Of a stretch of 64,000 nucleotides of DNA, positions 18,113-26,185 are shown piece by piece (positions within the stretch are counted from its first letter, which is position 1; each line of letters starts with the position of its first letter). Made by a program: the position numbers and the translations under genes. The stretch covers positions 62,001 to 126,000 of the forward strand of contig NZ_KB908455.1 in assembly GCF_000381965.1 (NCBI RefSeq). The letters are read 5' to 3'. The notes under the pieces are model-generated. The model was not told the DNA's origin and did not search any database. It saw only the letters and a list, made by a program, of their open reading frames with translations. The DNA comes from Oceanimonas smirnovii ATCC BAA-899. GTDB lineage: Bacteria > Pseudomonadota > Gammaproteobacteria > Enterobacterales > Aeromonadaceae.

Positions 18113-20170
18113 CATTTGACTCACAGGTTTCAAAAGCTTGTAGCCGCACTCTATTAAGTGATGATTTACTCCGTGCACAGACTCATCAAATACTTCATCA
18201 CTCTCATCAAAAGATGCAGCCACAATACCTTGAATATTTCGCTGTTTAGAGATATTCGTCAAAAGTGCATTTACACTTGTGACCCCCATAGAATGCTGAC
18301 CTGGCTCATCCAAAAGAACTAATCCAGGGTGATTCCCGCCTAACTCTTCTGAAGCCGAATATACTGCTAGTAAGTAAGCCCAGATGAGCCTCACAAAATC
18401 ACTTGCTGAAGAATCAGATTTTATATCCGTATTTACTTCTCTCAACTCCAGCCCTGCCAAATATGGAAACAATGTGTCTCTATTTATTTCTATATCTGAA
18501 GTTGGCGCACTCTTATAGCCAAAAAGGCTCGCATAGCTTCGGAAATGATTCTGAAATTTATTATATTTCTTGACATCCTCAGCAGATGATTTTCGTTCCG
18601 GCAAGCCTGCTAACTCGGCCTTAATATTCCGAAACTCATTGCTGAAATTTACTAGATTACTGACCGAACTGTTTATGATCCTTTCTGCTTTTAAGAGGCT
18701 TTCCACTTTAAGTTCAAGTTGTAGTTTAACTCTTAAGTCAGCCTCTTCTGCATTGCCAGATAACCGTATCTGCTTTTTAAAGCTCAAGCATACTGCACGC
18801 TTATCAGAAACATTTTCTGAATATTCACGAGCTTGAGACTCTAATTTTGTAATTGTTTTTTCTAACCCTAGAATATACCTAGATACCATCTTTTTCTGAC
18901 TATCGAGGTACCTTACATTTTCGTCAATACTCATCGGCTGTATAAGGGTATCTGCTAAAAACAAGGAGTCATCTACGTGTTGATGACAAGCCGGACAACT
19001 ATCAAGCGCAAGGCTCAAACCACTCTCGGCACCAAAATTTTTGAGTTTTTTAGCAATCTTGTTTTTTTCTAAGTCTTTTTCTATTTCTGATCTAAGTGAT
19101 AAATACTCAGTCAGCCTTGATTTGGAAAGCCGAATCTCCGCATTAGCGGAATCAAGCATAGAAACTAGCTGGTCTAATTCTGCTTTTGAACTCTCATATG
19201 CCTCTATCAAATCGATAGAAACATCATCTCTTGTTTTATTCTCAGCCTCGTCAATAGCCTCAATTTTTCTTACCAATTCAACAATGTAATCACTTAGCGC
19301 AAAGGTAGCATCTCCAACTTGCTTCGTAATTCTGACTAGTTGTGGGTCAAACATATCGTCTGCTGTGCGTTTAATACCTATCACATTGATAGACTGGTCC
19401 TCTTCCAACAATCCAATTTTAACCTTCTCCTCCGACCATTTTGATTGAATATTAGTCAAGCCTGACATCAAAGTTGATTTGAGTCTTTCGTTTTCGAAAA
19501 CATCCAACCCCAGAATAAATTCAACGATTTTTGTTCTCACATCACGGATAGCATAATAGGGTGTATTAGCTATGTAATCAGTCCACCCTCTCTTTTGCTC
19601 AATTAGGAGCGCTGAAAAAATAGTTTGAATATAGAGCTTTACCTCACCACCATTGGCACCAGGAACGAAAGGAAGACTTAAACCGACGAAATTCTCAAGG
19701 AATGTAAAATACCCCGATTCAGCGTTCTGTGCTGATCCTTTATCATGCAAATACTTAGGAGATATATCAAATTCTCGATTTTTTCCCGAAAGATAATCCC
19801 CATGTATCACCTCGATTAGTTTCGTATCTTTATCAGTAGAGTTAATGGCTCTTTTTAAAGTTACAACATCACTATTTTTATTTGAGATCTGTAAGTAAAC
19901 ATAAGATGATACTATCCTTATCTTATCCTTCTTTTCACTTTCAACATATTCCTTCAATGCATAAGGCAAGGTCTTTTCACCTTTCCCGCCAAGAATTTCC
20001 TCCATGCCAAGAGAATAGATAAGAGAATTAACCAATGTGCTTTTGCCAGAGGAATTATTACCGCGTACAATATTTAATCCAGATTTAAATTCACATTCAA
20101 AACCGTATTCACCGCCGGTCGTATTGAGAACTATTTTAAATTTCTCTAGGTGCAAACCAATCATTCCCAT
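18107..20170 (-). CDS. Rad50/SMC-like ATPase of an ABC three-component system
   Basis: A 687-residue protein. Walker A RGNNSSGKST (about 36-45) follows a GLNIVRG strand. Two coiled-coil arms (about 230-380 and 420-530) flank a hook CPACHQ (392-397) like the Rad50 zinc hook. A degenerate signature region (SSASDFVRLIWAYLLAV, about 588-604) and Walker B GLVLLDEPGQHS (D621, E622) close the ATPase. It overlaps the middle gene by 10 bases and is the last of three coupled genes. In ABC-3C systems this subunit is thought to sense DNA or nucleoprotein and drive the effector. AT-rich, unlike the core genome. Confidence 0.82.
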   Translation of the reverse strand: MGMIGLHLEKFKIVLNTTGGEYGFECEFKSGLNIVRGNNSSGKSTLVNSLIYSLGMEEILGGKGEKTLPYALKEYVESEKKDKIRIVSSYVYLQISNKNSDVVTLKRAINSTDKDTKLIEVIHGDYLSGKNREFDISPKYLHDKGSAQNAESGYFTFLENFVGLSLPFVPGANGGEVKLYIQTIFSALLIEQKRGWTDYIANTPYYAIRDVRTKIVEFILGLDVFENERLKSTLMSGLTNIQSKWSEEKVKIGLLEEDQSINVIGIKRTADDMFDPQLVRITKQVGDATFALSDYIVELVRKIEAIDEAENKTRDDVSIDLIEAYESSKAELDQLVSMLDSANAEIRLSKSRLTEYLSLRSEIEKDLEKNKIAKKLKNFGAESGLSLALDSCPACHQHVDDSLFLADTLIQPMSIDENVRYLDSQKKMVSRYILGLEKTITKLESQAREYSENVSDKRAVCLSFKKQIRLSGNAEEADLRVKLQLELKVESLLKAERIINSSVSNLVNFSNEFRNIKAELAGLPERKSSAEDVKKYNKFQNHFRSYASLFGYKSAPTSDIEINRDTLFPYLAGLELREVNTDIKSDSSASDFVRLIWAYLLAVYSASEELGGNHPGLVLLDEPGQHSMGVTSVNALLTNISKQRNIQGIVAASFDESDEVFDESVHGVNHHLIECGYKLLKPVSQMP

Positions 20171-20604
20171 TCCCTAATAATATTTTCCACCATACCTTCA
20201 GTTATTTTCGAACCTATTGACTGAAGAAAAAAGTAATCATCTTTGAAAGCCATCTCACTATCAATTTCTGAAACGTATTTGGCGCCATCTTGAGTTAACT
20301 TATATGAAAGTCCAGACTTACTAATCAGCCCTTCAGCTTCAGCATACTGAAGTGATATATTGACTGCTGGATCAACCCCCCATACCCCAAATAAAATTTG
20401 GTTTTGATTCGCCGACTCTAACAACATTTTCTTTCTTATCTCATCTTTCAAAACCCAGCTGAATAAATGTAGTCGAATTAGGCTAGACTTCTTTCCTCGT
20501 GATGAGAGATATAATACCAGTAATAGTTGAGTGATTTTATAGATAGGCCTATGCTCAGCCATAAGAGGCATAGGCTTTCTGTGAAATGTAAGTTTACTCA
20601 TCAT
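20161..20604 (-). CDS. Middle component of the ABC three-component system
   Basis: A 147-residue protein. It is predominantly helical with a winged-helix look: KITQLLLVLYLSSRGKKSSL and LHLFSWVLKDE, then YAEAEGLISKSGLSYKLTQDG, a typical wing with recognition helix before it. Placed between the nuclease-like gene and the Rad50-like ATPase, with overlapping stop/start codons on both sides (TGATG), it fits the small middle component (MC) that defines ABC-3C systems. No catalytic motif. Recognition rests more on context than on sequence. Confidence 0.7.
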   Translation of the reverse strand: MMSKLTFHRKPMPLMAEHRPIYKITQLLLVLYLSSRGKKSSLIRLHLFSWVLKDEIRKKMLLESANQNQILFGVWGVDPAVNISLQYAEAEGLISKSGLSYKLTQDGAKYVSEIDSEMAFKDDYFFLQSIGSKITEGMVENIIREWE

Positions 20605-21521
20605 TCAATACCTAACGGACACAATGCAATCCATTTAGACGTCATTTGATCAGCTATCCGGTATATCTCTGCCTCTCCTAAAGTAGGTGTTGCCTCACTT
20701 AATCTTTGGGCTAATTCGTCTCGAATCTTAGATATCAATTCTTCAGCATCCCCGCGCCAAGTTATACACAACTCTTCTACTTCACTTTCGTACTGATTTA
20801 TTGCTCTCAACACGTGAAAGTAGATTTCCGAAGCGTTTTTCTCTATTTCTTTTAGGAATGGATCGTTTTTTAGCCATTTATTTGATGTTATGCGATTCAA
20901 TTTTAGATGCTTTTCTTCATCTAAAACCCCATTGAATGTACAGCGAACTTTATTCTTCTTACTAATATTTTTTTCATATTCTGAGATTTCTTGTTCTTCT
21001 GCTTGGCTTTCTAATTCTAATGCGGAAAAAAGAGTGATTTTTTTCCCTTTCGCTGTTTGTATTGCGTTAATTTCCGAGGCAAAATAATCAGCGTCTTGCA
21101 GAATAACTTTGAATTCAGGGTCTATAATGGAGAGCCCCCATGTGACAACCTCTACTTGCTTCGTTTGCGCATGACTTAGCAATTTATTGTCGGTGATTAG
21201 CGGAGTAACGAAAACCCACTCCCTAATTTTCGTATTACCCATTCGACGAGATATTTCATTTTCGTAGGCTCGAAGCTTCTCAAGGTCCTTAGTTATTTTG
21301 TCTCTCTGCTTTTCGTACAATTCTTTTTGAGTGTAGTGGGTATCGGGGCAATAACACTGAAATGCCACGCCGTCTAATTTCGTAAAGCCTTCGATCCCGA
21401 AATCACCAGGGGATGCAACCATCTCTTGGTATTGTTGATCTTTATACTTTGATTTGAAAACTAGTTGACACAGGTCTTCCCATGAATCCCCGTCAAAAGT
21501 TCCATATTTAGTCTGGATCAT
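20601..21521 (-). CDS. Mrr-like restriction-endonuclease-fold protein of the ABC three-component system
   Basis: A 306-residue protein. The N-terminal domain (about 1-130) resembles Mrr/PD-(D/E)XK nucleases: WEDLCQLVF (E15), SPGDFGIEGF (D40) and FQCYCPD (Q55), in the order Glu helix, GDxGIEG, QxK strand. The usual Lys of QxK is Tyr here (Y57), which may mean altered or lost cleavage. EKQRDKITKDLEKL follows as a helix. The C-terminal half (about 170-306) is helical and acidic, perhaps the MC/ATPase interaction part. It is the first gene after attI, with GGAATTAATAA before the ATG. Confidence 0.78.
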   Translation of the reverse strand: MIQTKYGTFDGDSWEDLCQLVFKSKYKDQQYQEMVASPGDFGIEGFTKLDGVAFQCYCPDTHYTQKELYEKQRDKITKDLEKLRAYENEISRRMGNTKIREWVFVTPLITDNKLLSHAQTKQVEVVTWGLSIIDPEFKVILQDADYFASEINAIQTAKGKKITLFSALELESQAEEQEISEYEKNISKKNKVRCTFNGVLDEEKHLKLNRITSNKWLKNDPFLKEIEKNASEIYFHVLRAINQYESEVEELCITWRGDAEELISKIRDELAQRLSEATPTLGEAEIYRIADQMTSKWIALCPLGIE

Positions 21522-21564
21522 TTATTAATTCCAAAGTCCAATGTGCCTTCTACGCTGTGGCCTG

Positions 21565-21571
21565 CCATAAC
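21565..21571 (-). other. attI core (probable insertion point of the first cassette)
   Basis: CCATAAC on the plus strand (GTTATGG on the cassette strand) occurs 44 bases before the first cassette gene. It is the same core as the far end of that cassette's attC (GTTATGG at 18106-18112), as expected if attI-attC recombination inserted the cassette here. The AT-rich 21572-21870 stretch up to intI is the expected attI region. A TATAAT lies on the minus strand at 21638-21643 and could be part of the cassette promoter Pc, but no good -35 was seen. Confidence 0.6.
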
Positions 21572-21646
21572 ATTATAATAGTGAGCGTGCTCATATATGT
21601 TCAGACACCCACTCTCGGTAAGTTTCATAATATCCTGATTATAAAA

Positions 21647-21844
21647 TCATTTTCTCTCTTTTAGAGCAATCACTCCGTGATCAAAATGAGCATACTCACT
21701 ATCTGCACGACTTTGCTCGTTATCTACATCATCATCAAGCAAGCTCTTCAATTTACTTGCTTTTTCTGCTCCTAATTGCTGTACACGAGCGCAGTTTGTG
21801 GATAACAAGCATGCAAATTTCACAGCTTGCAATATACTGTACAT
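21647..21844 (-). CDS. Possible small ORF in the attI region
   Basis: A 65-codon frame (MYSILQAVKFACLL... to ...FDHGVIALKERK) lies between intI and the first cassette, read in cassette direction; the frame is open further into intI. Composition is protein-like (charged, LGAEKASKLKSLLDDDVDNE). No ribosome site precedes the ATG, which overlaps the LexA box. It could be a translated leader, an old cassette without attC, or chance. Confidence 0.3.
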   Translation of the reverse strand: MYSILQAVKFACLLSTNCARVQQLGAEKASKLKSLLDDDVDNEQSRADSEYAHFDHGVIALKERK

Positions 21845-21854
21845 GCATACAGTT
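21835..21854. promoter_or_regulatory. LexA (SOS) box upstream of intI
   Basis: TACTGTACATGCATACAGTT contains CTGT-N8-ACAG (21837-21852), the LexA consensus of Gammaproteobacteria. It lies 22 bases before the intI ATG and overlaps TATACT (21833-21838), a possible -10. SOS control of intI is established for Vibrio and class 1 integrons; here it is inferred from the site. Confidence 0.85.
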
Positions 21855-21875
21855 AAGCGTGAGATAGGTAACAGT

Positions 21876-22853
21876 ATGGCTGCCAGTCCGTTTTTAAATC
21901 GCATTCGTCGGGAGCTTCGCTTGGGTAGCTACAGTCTGCGCACCGAAAAAACCTACCTGCACTGGATCAAACGGTTCATTCGCTTTCATCAGCTGCGCCA
22001 CCCGGCCGACATGGGTGCACCAGAGGTTCGCAGCTTTCTTACCTGGCTGGCCGCCGATTGTCATGTTGCCGTCAATACACAGAAAACTGCTCTTAATGCC
22101 CTGGCATTTATGTATCACAAGGTGCTGAATATCGAGCTTGGCGAGCTGGACTTTCATCATGCTACTCAATATCGCCGCCTTCCCGTTGTGCTGACTCAGG
22201 CTGAAATCGCGTTAATCTTCAAACACCTGGATGAACGCAACCGGCTGATCTTCTCATTGCTGTATGGCAGCGGTCTCAGAATCACTGAATGCCTGCGGCT
22301 CAGAGTGCAGGATATTGGTTTTGATGATGGTTCAGTCACCGTTCGTAACGGCAAGGGCAACAAAGACAGAAAAACCATGCTGAGCCAGCGGCTGCACAAT
22401 ATGCTGCACCAACAGATAGAAAGCGCCCTGTCGGTTCAGCAGGAAGATAACCTCAAAGGCGTTGGCCCATCACTGCCCTTCGCCCTTGGCAAAAAATATC
22501 CCAATGCTTTTCGCCAGCCCGCCTGGATGTTTATTTTTCCCTCTGTCAGCCTGTGCAAACATCCTGTTACCGGAGTCGTTTGCCGTCATCACCTGCATGA
22601 CTCAGTGCCACGCAGGGCGCTGAAAGCAGCGGTTCGTCAGTCCGGTATCTGCAACAAGCGCATCAGTTGCCATACCTTTCGCCATTCATTTGCCACGCAT
22701 CTGCTTGAAAGTGGCCGCGATATCAGAACCGTACAGGAGCTGCTGGGGCACAGCGATGTGCGCACTACTCAGATTTACACTCACGTGATAGGTCAGCACT
22801 TTGCCGGCACACACAGCCCTCTGGACTTTCTTGCCGGTGCGGAGAATCAGTAA
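21876..22853 (+). CDS. intI: Integron integrase (tyrosine recombinase)
   Basis: A 325-residue tyrosine recombinase with R135 (LLYGSGLRITE), H266-x-x-R269 (CHTFRHSFATHLLE), H292 (LLGHSDVRTT) and Y301 (IYTHV). It carries the IntI-specific extra segment between the catalytic boxes (GKKYPNAFRQPAWMFIFPS, about 205-223), which separates integron integrases from XerC/D. The ATG at 21876 gives the normal IntI length; the frame is open 26 codons further up but would cross the LexA box. GATAGGTAACAG precedes the ATG. The gene appears intact. Confidence 0.96.
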   Translation: MAASPFLNRIRRELRLGSYSLRTEKTYLHWIKRFIRFHQLRHPADMGAPEVRSFLTWLAADCHVAVNTQKTALNALAFMYHKVLNIELGELDFHHATQYRRLPVVLTQAEIALIFKHLDERNRLIFSLLYGSGLRITECLRLRVQDIGFDDGSVTVRNGKGNKDRKTMLSQRLHNMLHQQIESALSVQQEDNLKGVGPSLPFALGKKYPNAFRQPAWMFIFPSVSLCKHPVTGVVCRHHLHDSVPRRALKAAVRQSGICNKRISCHTFRHSFATHLLESGRDIRTVQELLGHSDVRTTQIYTHVIGQHFAGTHSPLDFLAGAENQ

Positions 22854-23045
22854 TCAGTGTGCTGTTGGCTGAACGCCACGCAGGCTACCGCCAGACCTTG
22901 CAGGCGATCATCCTGATTGCAGCTTTATAAATTTGCGTCCTATTTTGACGTGCTGGCAGGATAATTCAATTGAGACTGATCAATAAGGTGAGCAGGACTG
23001 TTTGATTTTCGGCCATTCAGGCTCAGTGAGCCGAATAAAAGGGGT

Positions 23046-23070
23046 AATCGGCTCAGGATCTGAGCCGATT
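23046..23070 (-). terminator. Terminator after the prp operon
   Basis: An 11-bp perfect stem AATCGGCTCAG/CTGAGCCGATT with a 3-base loop, followed on the minus strand by CCCCTTTTATT, ten bases after the prpE stop codon. The rest of the 226-base gap between intI and prpE holds a smaller GGCTCA/TGAGCC hairpin (about 23021-23033) and no gene. Confidence 0.75.
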
Positions 23071-23079
23071 AAGGTTGGC

Positions 23080-24972
23080 TTACTCCAGCACCCGCGCCAG
23101 CTCGTCCAGCGAGCCGAGGTCGTCTATGGTAGACGGCACCACATACTGCTCACCGTCTGCTATCTGGCGGATCACCCGGCGCAGTATTTTGCCGGAGCGG
23201 GTTTTGGGCAGCCGGTCGACGATAATGGCCTGTTTAAAGCAGGCCACGGCACCCACCTGGTCGCGCACCAGCTGCAGCAGCGCCTGCTCTATGTTGCCAT
23301 TATCCGATGTGTAGCCGTCTTTCAGCACCACCAGCCCCAGGGGCAGCTGGCCTTTCAGCTCGTCGTGCACACCAATCACGGCGCATTCCGCCACGGCTTC
23401 GTGGCTGCCTACAATTTCTTCCATTTCGCCGGTAGAAAGTCGATGGCCGGCCACGTTGATCACGTCGTCCATGCGCCCCATCACAAACAGGTAGCCGTCT
23501 TCGTCCATGTAGCCGCCGTCGCCGGACACATAAAAACCGGGAAACTGGCCGAGATAGCCGGATTCAAAACGGTCGTGATTGCGCCACACCGTGGGCAGGC
23601 AGCCCGGTGGCAGCGGCCGTTCAATGGCTATGTAGCCCTGCTCGCCGGCGGGCTGCACTTCGCCCAGCTCGTTCAGCACTTTCACCTTGTAGCCCGGAGT
23701 AGGTTTGGTGGCGGAGCCGGGCTTGGTGGTAAAACGCTCCAGCCCCAGGGGGTTGCCGGCAATGGCCCAGCCGGTTTCGGTCTGCCACCAGTGATCCACT
23801 ACCGGGCGCTTGGTATGAGTTTCCACCCAGTCGAGGGTGGGCGGATCCAGCCGTTCACCGGCCATAAAGATGGTGGTGAGTTTGTCCATGGGGTAATGGG
23901 CCAGCTGCTCGCCGTTCGGGTCTTCCTTTTTAATGGCCCGAAACGCCGTGGGTGCCGAGAACAGCACTTTTACGCCATATTCGTCACACACTCGCCAAAA
24001 GGCACCGGGATCCGGCGTTTTCACCGGCTTGCCTTCATACATAATGGTGGTGCAGCCGTAAATAAGCGGCGCATACACTATGTAGGAATGACCCACCACC
24101 CAGCCCACGTCGGACGCGGCCCAGAACACATCGCCGGGCTTTACGTTGTAAATGGTGTTCATGCTGTAGTTCAGCGCCACGGCATGGCCGCCGTTGTCGC
24201 GCACCACGCCCTTGGGTTTGCCGGTGGTGCCCGAGGTATACAGAATATAGAGCGGATCCGTCGCTTTTACCGGCACACAGGGGTGCGGCTCGGCTTTTTG
24301 CATCAGGGCCGACCAGTCCTTGTCACGATCATGAGGTAAATCTGCCGGGCATTCCGGCCGTTGCACCACCACCACGTGCTCGGGCTTGCAGCGGCTGTCC
24401 ATAACTGCCTTGTCTACCAGCGGCTTGTAGGGGATTACTTTGTTCACTTCCACCCCGCAGCTGGCGGTGAGCAGCACTTTGGGCTCGGCGTCTTCAATGC
24501 GCACTGCCAGCTCGTGAGGGGCAAAGCCGCCAAACACCATGGAATGAATGGCCCCCAGCCGGGCACAGGCCAGCATGGAAATGGCCGCTTCCGGGATCAT
24601 GGGCATATAAATCACCACCCGGTCGCCCTTTTGCACCCCCAGTGCGGCCAGCATGCCAGCGGCCTTGGCTACCTGATCCCGCAGCACGCAGTAGGTGTAA
24701 CGGGCTTTTTTGCCGGTGACCGGCGAGTCGTAAATCAGCGCGGTCTGATCGCCCCTGCCCTGCGCCACATGATAATCCAGCGCCAGATGGGCGGTGTTCA
24801 GCTCGCCGTCGGCAAACCAGCGCTCTATGCCGTGCTCGTCCTGGCTTAATATGGTTTGCGGAAAGGTAAACCAGTCCAGCTGCTGTGCTTGCTGTTTCCA
24901 GAACACTTCCGGCGAGTTGGCCGCCAAATCAAATGCCTGCTGATAGGTAAACATGCTGCTTGCTCCTGACAT
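23080..24972 (-). CDS. prpE: Propionyl-CoA synthetase
   Basis: A 630-residue acyl-CoA synthetase (ANL superfamily) that activates propionate for the 2-methylcitrate cycle. Motifs: ILYTSGTTGKPKGVVRDN (AMP-binding P-loop), WWQTETGW, YVSGDGGYMDEDGY and the catalytic Lys in LPKTRSGKILRR. The KGVVRDNGGH continuation fits PrpE rather than acetyl-CoA synthetase. Two possible starts: ATG 24972 (AAGGA upstream) and ATG 24954 (AGGAG upstream). Last gene of the operon. Confidence 0.94.
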   Translation of the reverse strand: MSGASSMFTYQQAFDLAANSPEVFWKQQAQQLDWFTFPQTILSQDEHGIERWFADGELNTAHLALDYHVAQGRGDQTALIYDSPVTGKKARYTYCVLRDQVAKAAGMLAALGVQKGDRVVIYMPMIPEAAISMLACARLGAIHSMVFGGFAPHELAVRIEDAEPKVLLTASCGVEVNKVIPYKPLVDKAVMDSRCKPEHVVVVQRPECPADLPHDRDKDWSALMQKAEPHPCVPVKATDPLYILYTSGTTGKPKGVVRDNGGHAVALNYSMNTIYNVKPGDVFWAASDVGWVVGHSYIVYAPLIYGCTTIMYEGKPVKTPDPGAFWRVCDEYGVKVLFSAPTAFRAIKKEDPNGEQLAHYPMDKLTTIFMAGERLDPPTLDWVETHTKRPVVDHWWQTETGWAIAGNPLGLERFTTKPGSATKPTPGYKVKVLNELGEVQPAGEQGYIAIERPLPPGCLPTVWRNHDRFESGYLGQFPGFYVSGDGGYMDEDGYLFVMGRMDDVINVAGHRLSTGEMEEIVGSHEAVAECAVIGVHDELKGQLPLGLVVLKDGYTSDNGNIEQALLQLVRDQVGAVACFKQAIIVDRLPKTRSGKILRRVIRQIADGEQYVVPSTIDDLGSLDELARVLE

Positions 24973-25006
24973 TGCTTTTCCTTAAGCGCCGCGGGCGCAT
25001 CGATGA

Positions 25007-26173
25007 TTAAAACGGCACGCGCACTACCCCTTCCATTAAAATGCGCGCACTGCGACTCATGGTGACTTTCTCCACCATCCAGCCTTGATCGGTGTGCCGA
25101 GCGCTGGCCCCGACCCTGAGGGTGCCGGACGGATGACCAAAGGTGACCGACTCCCGCACGCCGCCCCCGGCGGCCAAGTTAACCAGGGTGCCGGGCACAC
25201 AGGCGGCGGCGGCAATGGCCACGGCGGCGGTGCCCATCATGGCGTGGTGCAGCTTGCCCATGGACAGCGCCCGCACCAGCACATCAATGTCGTTTTCGGT
25301 CACCGTTTTGCCGCTGGACGCCATATAGGCCGCCGGCCCCGCTACAAAGGCCACCTTGGGGGTGTGCTGGCGGCTTGCTGCCTGTTCCGGTGAGTTAATC
25401 AGCCCCATTTTCACCGCGCCAGCCGCGCGAATACGCTCGAACTGAGCCAGCGTCCCGGCATTGTCGTTAATGGCCGGCTGCAGCTCGGTGCCGGTAAAGC
25501 CAATGTCTTGTGCGTTAATAAAAATGGTGGGAATGCCGGCGTTAATCAGCGTGGCGTCAAGGGTGCCGATGCCGGGCACGTCCAGCTTGTCGACCAAATT
25601 GCCGGTAGGGAACATGGCCCCTTCACCGGGTGCCATAAAATCCACCTCAATTTCCGCCGCGGGAAAGGTGACGCCATCCAGTTCAAAGTCGCCGGTTTCC
25701 TGCACCTCGCCGTTGTGCATGGGCACATGCACCAGCAGGGTTTTGCCTATGTTGGCCTGCCATACCCGCACGGTCGCCATGCCTTTTTGTGGCACCCGCT
25801 CCACCAGGCCGGCATGAATGGCAAAAGGCCCTACCGCCGCCGAGAGGTTGCCGCAGTTGCCGCTCCAGTCCACAAAGGGCTGATCAATGGACACCTGACC
25901 GAACAGATAGTCCACATCGTGATCCGGTTTTTGGCTTTTGGAGACAATCACCGCCTTGCTGGTGCTGGAGGTAGCCCCGCCCATGCCGTCTGTATGCTTG
26001 CCGTAAGGATCCGGGCTGCCAATGACCCGCAGCAGCAGCTTGTCTCTGACCTCGCCGGACACTTGCGCCGCCGGCGGCAGATCGCTCAGGTTAAAAAACA
26101 CGCCCTTGCTGGTGCCGCCACGCATATAGGTGGCGGGTATCTTCAGCTGGGGCGGGAAAGTATTGGTTGCCAT
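25007..26173 (-). CDS. prpF: 2-methylaconitate cis-trans isomerase
   Basis: A 388-residue PrpF protein. It begins PATYMRGGTSKGVFFNLSDL, the family signature with the substrate-binding loop. GNCGNLSAAVGPFAI and GGVRESVTFGHPSG are the other conserved stretches of this diaminopimelate-epimerase-like fold. PrpF isomerises the 2-methylaconitate made by AcnD so that an aconitase can hydrate it. AAGGAAGCAACC precedes the ATG. Directly follows acnD, the usual pairing. Confidence 0.95.
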   Translation of the reverse strand: MATNTFPPQLKIPATYMRGGTSKGVFFNLSDLPPAAQVSGEVRDKLLLRVIGSPDPYGKHTDGMGGATSSTSKAVIVSKSQKPDHDVDYLFGQVSIDQPFVDWSGNCGNLSAAVGPFAIHAGLVERVPQKGMATVRVWQANIGKTLLVHVPMHNGEVQETGDFELDGVTFPAAEIEVDFMAPGEGAMFPTGNLVDKLDVPGIGTLDATLINAGIPTIFINAQDIGFTGTELQPAINDNAGTLAQFERIRAAGAVKMGLINSPEQAASRQHTPKVAFVAGPAAYMASSGKTVTENDIDVLVRALSMGKLHHAMMGTAAVAIAAAACVPGTLVNLAAGGGVRESVTFGHPSGTLRVGASARHTDQGWMVEKVTMSRSARILMEGVVRVPF

Positions 26174-26185
26174 GGTTGCTTCCTT

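Larger units (their letters stand above)
11579..22853. mobile_element. Chromosomal integron: intI, attI and about nine cassettes
   Basis: An integron integrase gene (21876-22853) is read rightward. Left of it lie only minus-strand, AT-rich genes separated by attC-type recombination sites, so cassettes are read away from attI as in sedentary chromosomal integrons. The attC sites begin (cassette strand) with A(C/T)AAC near the gene's stop codon and end in GTTRRRY-type cores such as GTTAGGC or GTTATGC, as VCR sites do. Cassette contents from attI outward: ABC-3C trio; secreted hydrolase; 117-aa protein; Mu-F-like 183-aa protein; 86-aa protein; membrane protein cut by IS630; 31-aa plus 96-aa ORFs; 72-aa membrane protein; 130-aa protein. 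The distal third is damaged by two insertion sequences. Confidence 0.9.

Noticed and set aside
11579-22853. Reading the region as a prophage because of the Mu-F-like protein and tyrosine recombinase
   Set aside because: The recombinase has the IntI-specific insert, genes are separated by attC sites, and no other phage genes are present.
23002-24339. Plus-strand frame of 445 codons opposite prpE
   Set aside because: Antisense to a clear PrpE with all motifs; no ribosome site or recognisable domain.
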